Origin: Telmatactis stephensoni
Taxonomy: Eukaryota; Cnidaria; Anthozoa; Actiniaria; Isophelliidae
Assembly: GCA_029948255.1 (NCBI GenBank)
Contig: JALIZF010001875.1
Location: 1,035,286-1,099,285 of the forward strand
Reading direction: 5' to 3'
Length of the DNA: 64,000 bases
The position numbers and the translations under genes were made by a program. Below are positions 53,270 to 64,000 of the stretch, one piece after another (within the stretch, counting starts at the first letter, position 1; each line of letters starts with the position of its first letter). The notes beneath the pieces are model-generated. The model was not told the origin of the DNA and ran no database searches. It was given only the letters and a program-made list of their open reading frames with translations.

Positions 53270-56200
53270 ATGGAGTACACGAACTGGAAGGCGTTGAATA
53301 CAATAAAGATGGAAGAATATTGTCGCTTAGCTAGCACGCACTATGAGTCAGGAGACTACAAGGAAGCAATTGAATGCTATCACAAGTACCTAACAGTTGC
53401 TACAGAATTGAATGACAAAAAGAGTATAGGTCAAGCATGCTATGGCCTAGGACAAACCCACTATATCTTAGAAGACTACAAGGAAGCAATTGAATTCTAT
53501 CACAAGAACCTAACACTTGCTACAGAGTTAGATGACAAGGAGAGTATAGGTCAAGCATACTACGACCTAGGAAAAACCCACTTCCGGATAGGAGAGTACA
53601 GAGAAGCAAATGAGTTCAATTTCAAGTCCCTAACACTTGCTACAGAGTTAAATGACAAGAAGAGTATAGGTAAAGCATACTATGGCCTGGGGATAATCCA
53701 CTGTGTGCTAGGAGACTACAAGGAAGCAATTGAATTCTATCACAAGGACCTAACACTTGCTACAGAGTTGGATGACAAGAAAGTATAGGCCAAGCATACT
53801 ATGGCCTAGGACTCGTCGACATTAAATTAGGAGATTACAAGGAAGCAATTGAGTTTTATCACAAGTCCCTAACAATTGCTACAGAGTTGGATGATAAGAA
53901 GAGTATAGGACAAGCATACCGTGGTCTAGGAAAAATCCACTGTTCGTTAGGAGACTACAGGGAAGCAAATGAGTTCTTGAACAGGAACCTAGCAGTTGCT
54001 ACAGAGTTGGATGACAAGAAAAGTATAATTGAAGCATGCTCCATCCTAGGAGCATTCCACAGTATATTAGGAAACTACAAGGAAGCAATTGAGCTCTTTA
54101 ACAGGAACCTAACAGTTGCTACAGAGTTGGATGACAAGAAAAGTATAGGTGAAGCATGCTCCTTCCTAGCAGCATCCCACATAAAATTAGGAAACTACAA
54201 GGAAGCAATTGAGCTCTTTAACAGGAACCTAACAGTTGCTACAGAGTTGGATGACAAAAAGAGTATAGTTGAAGCATGCTTCGCCCTCGGAACATCCCAC
54301 GGAAAATTAGGAGACTACAAGGAAGCAACTGAGTTCTATACCAAGTACCTAACAGGTGCAACAGAGTTGGATGACAAGGAGAGTATACGTCAAGCATACC
54401 ATCACCTGGGAGAATCCCATTTTGTCTTAGGAGACTACAAGGAAGCACTTGAGTTTTATCACAAATATCTAAGAATTGCTACAGAGTTGAATGACAAGAA
54501 AAGTATAGGTCAAGCATGCTTCGGTCTAGGAGCATCCCACAGTGTATTAGGAGACTACAAGGAAGCAATTGACTTCTATAACAAGTCCATAACAGTTTTT
54601 ACAGAGTTGGATGACAAGAAGAGTGTAGGTCAAACATACCGTGGCCTGGGAGAAACCCACATTATCTTTGGAGACTACAAGGAAGCACTTGAGAATTATC
54701 ACAAGTACCTAACAGTTGCTACAGAGTTGAATGACAAGGAGAGTGTAGGTCAAGCATACTGTGGCCTAGGAGTATCCGCTGTGTGGAAGAGAGACAAGGA
54801 AGCTATTGAGTTCTATCACAAGTACCTAACAGTTGCTACAGAGTTGAATGACAAGGAGAGTATAGGTCAAGCATGCTATAGCCTAGGGATGACCCACTGT
54901 TTCATAGGTGACTACGAAGAAGCAATTGAGTTCTATCGCAAGTACCTAACAGTGGCGACAAGTTGGCAAAGGAGAATGTTGATTTAGCATACATGTGCAT
55001 AGAATACACTCTCAAGAGTTTAGGAAGACACAAGAAAGTAAATGAGTTCGCTCACGAATTGCTGAATATTTCAATGGAAAGAAATAACAGGAAATTAGAA
55101 TACGTTGCTCTAAAAGCAATAAAAGATACCTATTTACAGCATATGGGGAGTCAAGATGTCATCGAGTATTTTCAGGATAGGGTTACTACTTATGAAAAGA
55201 TGCAAAACATAGAACATCAAGCATTAGTAATGAATGTCATAGGTGACTTGTATAATTCACTTGGAAACCTCACGAAGGCAGAGGAATATTTTAAAGAACA
55301 ACTGAAGTGTCTAAGGAAATAAACTTTGAATTCGGTGTGATAAGAGCATATATTGGTTTGGGAAGACTCCGGATGGCAACTGAAGTCAACAAAGCTACAC
55401 AGTATTTCAAAGAGGCCATTAATGTTGCAGCTAAGATTAATGATAAGGAAGAAGAGTTAAATGTTCTTTGTGATTTAGGACTTTTTCACGTTGCAACCAG
55501 TAATTTTAGTGAAGCCATTTCTTGCTTCACTGAAATAATATCAGCCTACAGAAGATACAATCGTGTTTATGGTCTAAAAGTCATGAGTTTTGGCATTTTG
55601 GGGAATTTATGTCTTGGAAAATGTTACTTTGAACTTTCATTTTCTGACAAAATTACCATAAGCGATGAGACTAACAATGAGTGCGATTGTATTGAAAAAG
55701 CAGAAATGTACCTAAGAGAAACCATCAAAGCTACAGATTTCTTAATCCTGCACAGTGGTTTCGTGGATGATTTAATGCGCTCGAGCTCCTCAATCGTTAA
55801 TGATTTTATTTCAGCGTACCACATGCTGACAGAAATTCTTTTTCAAAAACAACAGATGCACGAAGCACTGTTAATATCTGAGCGCGGAAGAGGTCGTTCC
55901 TTGAGCCATCTTTTAATTAGAAGATACCTCATTTTCCTCAAGATACCTGCATTGGACCGTTCATTGTCAACTTATGAGGATATTGAACAATTTCTTCAAA
56001 GCAGCAAGTTATCTATAGTATTTTATACTTTAGGACACAGGCTATTAACTTGGGTTTTGGTCCAGAACCAACCCATTCAAATCAATGAATTTGATGATTT
56101 TCAAGAAATCAAACGATTTTGTCGTGAAATAATATGCAAGAGTGGAAGACAAACGCACTCTGTTCGGTGAATTGTTTGTTGAATGCCTTATAGACGAGGC

Positions 56201-57276
56201 TTACGACAAAATGAAAGTTAAAGATGAGATTCCAATGTGAAGACCGATCATTGGATGTATACACCAAAACACGTGGTGACATCAATGAAGGGAAAGCTGA
56301 CAAGACCGATTGTAGTGATAGGGACCATGGAAGTACTGGAGCACCATCAAATCAATCGGAACAAGACTATAAGACCACTTTGGAGGACCTTTTTCATGTT
56401 CTGGTTGCTCCAGTTCAAAGTAATCTAACTGAGGAAGAAGTTGTCATCGTTCCACAAGGGTCCGTGTACTTGGTGCCATTTGCAGCCCTGAGGGATCCAA
56501 AGACTGGACGATTCTTATATGAAACGAAACGTATAAGAATTGCTCCCTCATTTACATTACTTAAGACCTGGCAAGAATGTCCGCCAGGCTATAACTGTGA
56601 AGAAGGCGCATTAGTCATCGGAAATCCAACGGTTGGAACAGTCATGTTCAGAGGAAAAGAACAAACTCTTCCCCGTCTTCGTGCAGCACAATTGGAAGCT
56701 GAAATTATTGGTGGACGTCTTGAAGATGAAGTTATTGGTAAAAGCCTTGAAGTGACAGTTTTGACAAGATCCCAAGCTACAAAGAAGAAGTCAAGAAAGA
56801 ACTAGCCAAGGCTTTGCTGTCATCCACATTGCAGCTCACGGAGATTCACAAAGAGGAGAAATTGCTCTTGCTCCTCAGAATCAGCCAAACAAAAGGCATT
56901 CCACAAGAAGAGGACTATCTGTTGACCATGAGGGAAGTACAACAAATTGGTATTCGTGCCAAGCTGGTAGTTCATGAGCTGCTGTCATAGTGGTCGTGGG
57001 GACATCGAACCCGAGGGACTGATAGGGATAAGCCGAGCATTTCTTGTTGCAGGAGCTCGTGCGGTGATAGCATCTTTGTGGGCTGTAAATGATCTGGTCA
57101 CCTTGAGCTTTATGAACCAATTGTACTATTTCTTGAAGAGTGGTGACAGTGCCAGTGCAAGTCTTCAAAAAGCCATGGAACAGGTACGCAAAGAGGACAG
57201 CCATCCAAGGTACTGGGCTCCATTCTATCTTATTGGTGATGACGTCACTCTTTTTAAGAGTGACTTAAATGAATGA
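53270..57276 (+). pseudogene. TPR-CHAT protein, copy F, about a dozen small indels
   Basis: Relative to copies C and D, indels are seen near 53780 (lost A), 54773 and 54789-54795, 54960 (lost A), 55307 (lost C), 55935-55943, 56130 (gained A), 56232 (gained C), 56783 (lost A), 56811 (lost G), 56876 (lost T), 56893 (lost A) and 56974 (gained A). Most fall in short homopolymers. The open segments are 53270-53788, about 53887-54987, 54963-55322, 55307-56170, 56224-56805 and 56974-57276. The His and Cys CHAT motifs now lie in different frames, so as written it cannot make the protein. Substitutions are few, again leaving error versus decay open. F carries FNFKSL, YDKMK and PSFTLL. Confidence 0.8.
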
Positions 57277-58050
57277 GTAAAGCGTCTTTATAGAGAGGGG
57301 TAACCCGTTATATACTGTAACTGCATTCGACTTAAAAACAAATCAAGTAACCGATACGCACTGTAGCTCATGAGATCTGGACACACTATTGTTGTAACCT
57401 AACAACTTAGAGACAATTACCGATGTTCACAATTCACGTTGTCATCTCTCTAACATTAATTCGTTCATAGCCCTCTTCAGCAAGCATTTGGACGCCAATT
57501 TCTAACTGGAATGGCACTTCTCTACCAGCTATGAACACCATGTGATCAGTATGATGGTACAAAATGGGATGGTTGTGGACTAATGCCAAGATTGTTCACT
57601 TGTATGCAATTTTTGTTGGCCGTGATAAACTGTAGTGAGCCACTTTAAGTTGTTATCTTATACTGAAAAAATAGAAAACACATACGCGCGCGTGCTGTGT
57701 GCAGATTTAGAGCACACGGGAGTACACGAGAGAGTGTTAAGAGCACGAGCACTAAATCTGCACACAGCACAGCGACATACGACGTCGACATACGACTTCG
57801 GTTATCGAGGAAATTCAGTATATTTGCAGTGTACACTTCCTTCGGCCAATGAGAGCGAGCGTTATATGATGGCTATTTTATAAACTGTGGACTACAATTT
57901 ATATTTTATAACTGTGGACTAGGTGAACTTTTGCTGTTCCTGTTGCTAGCTATTGCAGTTGCTATGACATCTGAAAACATTTCTCTTGTAGTCTGCTGTG
58001 TTGATCCGATCCTGTACTAGGTGATTATCCTATCAAGAAACCTCAATCCA
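57277..58050. other. Diverged, truncated last spacer of the array
   Basis: Homologous to the start of the other spacers (to about 26910 in spacer A-B) but with more differences. It has an extra stretch GCAATTTTTGTTGGCCGTGA at 57607, duplicated short blocks near 57890-57920, and GATCCGATCC at about 58004. It stops before the MITE and retroposon positions. Confidence 0.7.
57692..57770. mobile_element. Shorter hairpin element after copy F
   Basis: Same ends as 26534-26645 but with about 33 bp fewer in the loop side (GAGCACGAGCACTAAATCTG). It is a variant of the element in the other spacers. Confidence 0.7.
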
Positions 58051-58628
58051 TTTACAAAGAAGTGCAAACAATAAATCCGGATCCATAGAGTAGTTTTTCA
58101 TATGACTGGAAAACTCTACGGTCACTAAACGGTACGGTTACGGCAGAATTCTCGAATGTTTTTATAGCCATTACGGTACTCACACGGTCACGGTACGGAC
58201 CGGACCGTTTCCCACTAATATGAAAACCGCTCTATAACACAATTGTTTCAACCGCATTAATACTTTCATAGATTGATTTAGAACCGACGATATATCCATC
58301 AGCATGGTTGCTCGTAAGAGCGCTAATCCATGCAGGGTTAAAATTGAAGTTTTCTTTAGATTTCTTTAGTTGGTTAGCTTTGGGTTGGATAAGCAACAAC
58401 GCCTTCGAGCAACTGAACCCTGGAGAGCAAAACCAGGAGACTGGGTCATATCATATGATGTAATGGCTTGCTATTTTTAGACCACCAGCTACTTGTGGAG
58501 GTTGAAAAAATTAAAATATTTGTCATGTATCAACTTTCAGTGTGCTCTGACAGCGTTTGAACTCTAAAAATAGCTTAAATGGAAGGCAACACGTCAAATT
58601 TGGCTGTTGAAAATTTTCATAAACACGT
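58051..58628. other. Non-coding stretch right of the array
   Basis: No gene seen. Short inverted and repeated blocks ACGGTACGG/CCGTACC-like occur at 58120-58215 (CGGTTACGG, CACGGTCACGGTACGG). Confidence 0.5.
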
Positions 58629-58740
58629 TTTTGTTTGTTTGTTTGTTTGTTTGTTTGTTTGTTTGTTTGTTTGTTTGTTGTTTGTTTGTTTGTTTGTTTG
58701 TTTGTTTGTTGTTTGTTTGTTTGTTTGTTTGTTTGTTTGT
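58629..58740. repeat. (GTTT)n microsatellite, 112 bp
   Basis: A TTTG/GTTT run with two 1-base-short units. Frames open across it (CLFV on plus, NKQT on minus) are by-products. Confidence 0.95.
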
Positions 58741-60821
58741 TATATAATTTTAGATGCATGCTTCTGGAACCGTACGCAATCACGATATATTACAACAGGA
58801 TTGCATACCATAAGCTATACAGATTGCCTACAAGATTTATGACAGCAAAATCGAAATTAAAGAAAAGTGAGAGAACAGAAAAAAATGAACAAAAGCTGAC
58901 CTGTCAATCAAAGTGATATGATTTAAAAATGCTGTACTTAAATAAACTGAATCGTTAAAGGGTTGTCACTGATTGTTTACCTTAGGATTTTTGAGACGTT
59001 TCGATCGCGCTACTACGATCTTTATCGGCGGAATGCGGGCATGTAAATTTGCAGTGATATTACACTAGTAGACTTTTGTACACACTTAGGAATTAAATGT
59101 GTTCGTTAATAGAATACTTATCCTTTTTTTTGAGTGCCACGCTTCTAAGACAAGTCTTTTGTTCCATTGTGGTTCACGTTCAATGATTTGTTTGTCTTTT
59201 GTTTTTTGTTTGAACTCAAAAATTCTCACCTAGTCGGCTGGCTGTCAACATAAAACAGAAGCATTTATCGTTATGGCACTGAAATTCGACTTGTAAATTG
59301 TACCTTCGACAGCTGATGTAGCTGTCGTGTAGCCAACAGATGAGCAACCAATCAGAGACAGATAAAATTTGTAAGAGCCAATTACAATCGTTTTTAAAGA
59401 CTTTTGAATGGGTTTTGCCCACATCGAGTTTGTTTTTCTTTCAAAGATGAAGCACAAAAATTTTATCGGAGGTTATGAAATAAATAAACCCCCTCTAGCT
59501 CACAGGTATATCAAAGGATAATGTCCTTGGATTAGAGACGGTATCACATTTACCCTCGATTTTTGTTTGCATGACAAGTTGCGCGCTGGGCCGTAATACT
59601 AGCAACATCGCTCTACAACTTACAATGCAACAGTGTTGCGCGACAAGTTGCACGATTTTGTTGCTCGTATTACGGGCCAGCGCTCACTTTTAAAGGAAGC
59701 AGTCCTTATAACAAGTTGAACTGAATGAATATTAAACTTTTATTTGCCAAAAATTTCTCTAAATAATAAATTGTAACAATATCTAACTTTCAATATAGTT
59801 TCAGTAATATTTTTCATTAATGCTGTTTTTTTATAAAATCTGTAAAAAAAAAAACTAATTATAAGCGACTATCACTGCATGGACTCTTATGATCGATGCA
59901 GCCCAATTTTCACCTAATAGTATAGCTAGCTTTCCTTTTTAATCTCTAATAAGAGTTCATCAGTATGATCCTCGATCGTCTAATAACGTGCAGTGTCTGT
60001 ATACAACAGTGAGCATGACCAGCAGACTGAGACTCCGTTGCGTTTTCTTGTAAAAATTTAACAGCCCCTCATCTGGTCTATTTCTAGAACCTCTGGATAT
60101 TTTAATTGACTTCAGCTGGAACATGAACTGAACACGCCTGTTCCGATAAACCTAATAATCAAATGTATTTAAGTTAAAAGACTACGGATATTGCAAAAGA
60201 GGAAGCCGAAATGACATCTTGAAAAGAATGGTCACTGCATTCAATACTTTCACAATACCCATAATGCCTTTTGTTCGAGTTAGCCATAGTAGCCATAGTA
60301 ATACAAACAAAATGAATTACAAACAAAATGAATACAAACCAAATGGGTCGAGAAAATGAAGAAGCAGCACCTTAAATCTTATTGGAAGTTACAAACCCCT
60401 TTTAGCTGATTTTGCAAAGCTTATAATGGGAATAAGGGACTATCTAAATGCTGGCTATCAATCAAGGCTCAAGGCATTATGGCTATCAAAAGTAGAGAAT
60501 TATATGCAAACTTGCGCATGCGCATGAAAGTACGAAAGAGCGAAACTCCAACCTTTTGTATTTTCCGTAAATTAGATCGGCTTATAATTTCTCCGGTCTT
60601 TTTTTTCTCGAGGTCCTTATGGCAGTAAATCTGTCACCACGAATTATAGGGTAAATTTCGTAGGGATGGCAAACCTACTGCACAGTTACATTTCTGAAAA
60701 ATACATGAGCCCAAATTGGATTGAAAGGAACTTACAGTTCCAGTAGAGTTCAGTACGGCCAAAAACATTATGTTTCGTCCCGTGCTATATATCCAGTTAT
60801 ACAAACTTGCTCAAAATACAT
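58741..60821. other. Non-coding stretch
   Basis: No gene recognised, only chance frames under 75 codons. It contains the inverted repeat at 59583-59683. Short tandem blocks occur near 60282-60340 (AGCCATAGT twice; ACAAACAAAATGAAT twice). Confidence 0.5.
59583..59683. mobile_element. About 101-bp foldback element
   Basis: GCGCTGGGCCGTAATACTAG...CAACA pairs with TGTTG...CTCGTATTACGGGCCAGCGC over 25 bp with two mismatches. Repeated GACAAGTTGC(G/A)C sits at both the outside and inside. No clear target duplication was found. Confidence 0.6.
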
Positions 60822-61391
60822 CTACAAATGTGTTATTACAGTCTGATTAACGTTTTGTATTTCAAGTGCTTCCTCGTAGTCTGGTGGAGGACAGAAGTAC
60901 AGAGATCCATACTGAGGTGGACCAGACGGTAGAGTGTCAACGGAAAGTGTAACTCCATTATCATACTGCAAACTATCCTCTCCATCAACAGTTCGTGATC
61001 TTGCTCTTCTAATCGTGTCATCCTGTCGTCCTTCATTCTCATCGTCTGTTTCTGATGTTATAGTAATAACGCTAGCTGTTGATATAACATAATTAACCGG
61101 AAGTCCTGTAGTGGAATATGGCATGAACGCTGATCCAGGAATTGTAAATACCGCAGGCTCGTGATGTCTAAAGGAGTTGTTATAGTAACCAGGGTCGTGT
61201 ATTGGTCCGTCTGTATTTTGTACAGCAGGTTGAGTCCTGGGTAGATCTTTTGCAGGGAAATCGTGAACAGTAACATAATGCAAACATGAGGCAATAAACA
61301 GTATTATTGACACTGGTATAACAGTAATTATCCACTCTGGAAAAAACCATCTCGCGTTAACATTTCTGGTCTCCTTCCAATTCTCTAGTCC
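60822..61391 (-). CDS. Last exon of a single-pass membrane protein with PPxY-type tail
   Basis: The minus-strand frame is open from 61391 to a stop at 60822-60824 and has no internal Met near its start, so it needs an upstream exon that I could not locate. It begins NWKETRNVNARWFFPEW, then a hydrophobic helix IITVIPVSIILFIASCL (about 61345-61275). A tail of about 145 residues follows, rich in acidic and Ser/Thr residues (TSETDDENEG). Near the end lies PPPDYEEAL, whose PPDY core is a WW-domain (NEDD4-family) binding motif. That suggests a short extracellular or lumenal side encoded upstream and a cytosolic C-tail. I do not recognise the family. Coding support is the helix, the tail motif and frame length; the splice acceptor is not certain. 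Confidence 0.55.
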   Translation of the reverse strand, partial: GLENWKETRNVNARWFFPEWIITVIPVSIILFIASCLHYVTVHDFPAKDLPRTQPAVQNTDGPIHDPGYYNNSFRHHEPAVFTIPGSAFMPYSTTGLPVNYVISTASVITITSETDDENEGRQDDTIRRARSRTVDGEDSLQYDNGVTLSVDTLPSGPPQYGSLYFCPPPDYEEALEIQNVNQTVITHL

Positions 61392-61507
61392 TCATAATTC
61401 TACCAAGTATTAGATGTATGGATCCTGTATAAAGATATAATAATACTTCAGATAAATACCCTAGACAATACTACAGTTCCGACGGTTCTGTGTTGCATCA
61501 ATTCCAC

Positions 61508-62008
61508 TTAAGGTGGCTCGATCATGTAGCTCTAGCGCTTCGTGCTTGAATGTTAGTTGTGTTCATTGAGCAGTCTGAGGTAATTAATATAACACACCCT
61601 TGTTGGACAAAGATCAAAGTCATATGATGATGCATGATATATTCTTTCTCAAAGTTGTCATAGTAACGCCGATCTCCATATATCATACATCATCATAGAC
61701 TAAGATTTTCAGATATTGGTGTTTCTGTAAATTAAAAATAGAGCGAGTTTTGGAGAACAGAAGCAAAGTCAGCATGTCAATATACATAAGTTCGGCTCAC
61801 TTTTCTAGATATCGATCAATGCGATTTCTGCTGATCGCTTCCAGCGGAGAAGTTTGATATTCTTATAACAATTTGAGATCAAAAATTAGCTTAGATACGC
61901 TATGTTTCTTTCAACTGTTGGAGATTCAAACAATTTTTTGTTGCTCAGGAACACATAATTTGCACGAAAGGTTGTACAGCTACTGAAAAACTTGAGCGAG
62001 CCACCTTA
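61508..62008. mobile_element. About 500-bp element with TTAAGGTGGCTCG ends
   Basis: TTAAGGTGGCTCG at 61508 and CGAGCCACCTTA at 61997-62008 form short terminal inverted repeats. TTAA at the left and TTAG at the right would fit a TTAA-targeting (Kolobok or piggyBac-like) non-autonomous element with one later change. It has no coding capacity. Confidence 0.45.
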
Positions 62009-64000
62009 GCCTATTCACAAATTCGAGCTCGAAAAGCCTAGCCTGTGAAAATATAAACTGTTTGCTTTGTTCATTCATGTGCATTCCGTACATTTCAAGG
62101 GATATGATTATTACTAAAAATCTAAAACATACATTACATTACGTGCATACAATCGAGTCTAAAATGTTGAGCAAAAGAGATTTCCAATTTGGAATTATTG
62201 TAATCATCTCTGTTAGGGGAACACAATCTCTGGACCGCAATCACTGTTTCGAGCTCAAAGTGAAGTCGTTTTAAAAGGTAAAAGGTGTAGTGCTGGTAAT
62301 TCGTAACGTTCATCATTTCCCTTATACACTGCTTGATGCCGACGGTACGCATCGCACTTCACTCCCGCCCCTACCTGACCTACTTCACTATCAATGCTCC
62401 CGTTTAGATGCATATAAAGCTGCACTAGTAGAGAGTACGAGTGCGTGCGCATATGACTGGTCATTACTGAACCCAATGTATATTCAACATGGCAGAAGCA
62501 CGTTACTTAACAACGTATGACGATAGTATAACGTATATATATGTTAAAATGGAAAAATCTCGTGACCTTGGAGATTCCTTTTGGGGGACAAGTCCCCTCT
62601 CTTGCTGGGATAGTTCGTACGAGCAGTGCCGACACGATACGACTCTAATATTTTCATTCCCCACACATTAAAACCAGTTTAAATTGATAGATCTTATCCG
62701 CGAGACGAACTTCAACGAAAATGTGCAGTACACACGATGGGATTTTATCCATGTAACAAGTTCCCGCAACATGTACCTAGTGAGGCCAAGCTTTAAAACT
62801 TGGATCTAATTGTTTTATAACTACCTTGAGCTACTGAAATCAAACAAAGCTATACAAGGGTTCTCATGCATGTCACTGACTAGTAAGTGGTAGCACAATC
62901 AGCACATCCACAAAGTCTGCACGTTTTTCTAACAAATACAAGTACAGCATCCTCACAAGTACGTCTACTAAGTAGTAAATTACAGTGATTTAAGCTAAAA
63001 AGCTTGTCCTTATGCTTAAATTTCAATGTGAGTCTTTATCACGATCATTCTCTTGTGTATGGCTGTTTCCCGTTGAACGTCCTAAATTGATGTTTATATA
63101 TGTCCAGCATTGAACAGTTCTTGAATTGTGCACATAGTAAGAGTAAAAATTAAACTTACAAAGTTTCGTTTCTCCATGGCGATACTGTCGTCGTCTAGTA
63201 TGTAGTCAGAAGCCTTTTAATTTTTGTGCTGGTCACGATTCACCGGTGACCTGTATTGTTCCAGGAATCAGTAACAAACTGTGTCCCAAAAACTACTGTA
63301 AAATGACTGTACGTTTTCCTCATATGTTAAGCTAAATTGCTCTTTTGTTTCTCTTCCTAGTGTTGTAGCCTAGGTCTTCATTCGTAGCTAGATCCCGCAG
63401 TTATCTTGGCCATTCCGTGAGAACCTTCAGTGGTTATACCAGATAATGTCATGTCGCTAAAGAAATGCTGTCAAGCGGCACACTTTACGAACAACCATGC
63501 ATGTCTATTGTTATACAGATGTTAAGCGCCTGGGAGGAGTGGGGCATTAGAGCAACCCCCTTTGGGGGTTTCTAATTTTAGAAATCTTGATTTTCTTTTA
63601 AATTTCAATTTTTAAGGTGTTAACTTTTGGAAGGAGTGCTTTTTTGGATATAGCTAGTATCCTTCAAACTTCTATACTACCTTTATTATAGGGAAAACTA
63701 TGAGCATTTTTGTGGTTGATTTATAATTATTAGCAGATGGCCCTTTTTGGGGTTCGCCATTTATGGGATCAAGAGCACCTTTGTATAAAGGTTTGTGAAT
63801 ATCAGGCAGCTAGCGAAAAAGTTCATGAATCCTAAAATATGAAAGTTAAAGACTGTCCTTTATTTGTAAGCACGCATGATAAATATAAAATCACAGAAAG
63901 ACAGACAGACAAACATAACAGTAAGCCAGAAGTAGCTTAGCGGATTGAAAAAATATTTAAGAGACCCAAAACCATAAACAGTAATATTACGTTTTTAGCG
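62009..64000. other. Non-coding stretch at the right edge
   Basis: No convincing gene. A repeat shared with 18805-18865 lies at 62738-62808. A small perfect palindrome AACCCCCTTTGGGGGTT lies at 63554-63570. Upstream exons of the minus-strand membrane-protein gene may lie here or beyond but were not recognised. Confidence 0.45.
62738..62808 (-). repeat. Dispersed repeat shared with 18805-18865
   Basis: Reverse-complemented it reads TTTAAAGCTTGG...CTCACTAGG then TACATGTTGCGGGAACTTG and TTACATGGA. This matches the block just right of the transposon ending at 18779. Confidence 0.75.

Larger units (their letters stand above)
21132..58050 (+). repeat. Six-copy tandem array of a 6.2-kb TPR-CHAT gene unit
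   Basis: Starts of the homologous frames are at 22058, 28398, 34619, 40839, 47057 and 53270. Spacings are 6340, 6221, 6220, 6218 and 6213 bp; the first is longer by one 120-bp TPR unit. Both coding sequence and spacers are nearly identical. The left edge of direct homology is ATAGCATCAAACGGGG at 21132. The right edge lies after the last copy near AAACCTCAATC at about 58050, where the final spacer is more diverged and truncated. Confidence 0.95.

Noticed and set aside
21132..58050. CRISPR-type or bacterial origin suggested by TPR-CHAT similarity to Csx29
   Set aside because: No CRISPR repeats, Cas genes or operons; spliced-leader signals, TIF1 gene and animal retroelements point to a metazoan genome.
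62062..62671. Several 60-76-codon frames near the right edge
   Set aside because: No domain, helix or splice context linking them to the minus-strand membrane-protein exon.

Overview
The window looks like animal nuclear DNA, most likely cnidarian and probably coral or sea-anemone. The reasons are a TIF1-type TRIM gene, Penelope-like retroelement remains, a dense load of short inverted-repeat DNA transposons, and a tandem expansion of large TPR-CHAT proteins resembling TTC28. Nothing suggests bacterial operons, CRISPR arrays, or rRNA or tRNA genes. Species and family names are inferred from protein and repeat patterns; no search was run.

Region 1 (1-1480): the 5' part of a TIF1/TRIM24/33-like gene on the minus strand, with RING, two B-boxes and a coiled coil. 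It has an apparent 1-nt frameshift in an A run and runs off the left edge. A promoter-like stretch with a YY1-type motif, an E-box and a 16-bp palindrome lies upstream.

Region 2 (about 1.5-19.4 kb): no convincing host gene. It holds microsatellites, a 68-copy 8-bp satellite, a decamer minisatellite, a decayed Penelope-like element with an inverted partial copy, and at least five short inverted-repeat elements. Several of these can be delimited to the base by target-site duplications or empty sites (7307-7585, 11907-12162, 12499-13005, 16001-16394, 17760-18779). Older diverged duplications also run through 12-21 kb.

Region 3 (about 19.4-58.05 kb): the main feature, six head-to-tail copies (A-F) of a 6.2-kb unit. 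Each unit carries one about 4-kb intronless reading frame for a protein of about 1338 residues: 14 near-identical 40-residue TPRs (15 in copy A), about five degenerate TPRs, then a CHAT caspase-like peptidase domain with a His/Cys pair. Copies A, C and D are open. B has one 1-nt insertion. E and F have many small indels, which may be real decay or uncorrected sequencing error in a near-identical array. Each unit has a putative leader exon with a 5-codon uORF. Each spacer between copies carries the same hairpin element, 298-bp MITE and short poly(A) retroposon. An inverted spacer fragment at 19433-19907 lacks the latter two, which orders the events.

Region 4 (58.05-64 kb): a TTTG microsatellite, further inverted-repeat elements and, on the minus strand, the last exon of a single-pass membrane protein with a PPxY-type tail.

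Working model (inference): the array is a fast-evolving family of putative TPR-sensor/CHAT-protease proteins, kept similar by unequal crossing-over and gene conversion. The architecture is analogous to bacterial TPR-CHAT proteases such as Csx29 of type III-E CRISPR. Activity, substrate and biological role cannot be read from the DNA. No companion gene is visible inside the unit.
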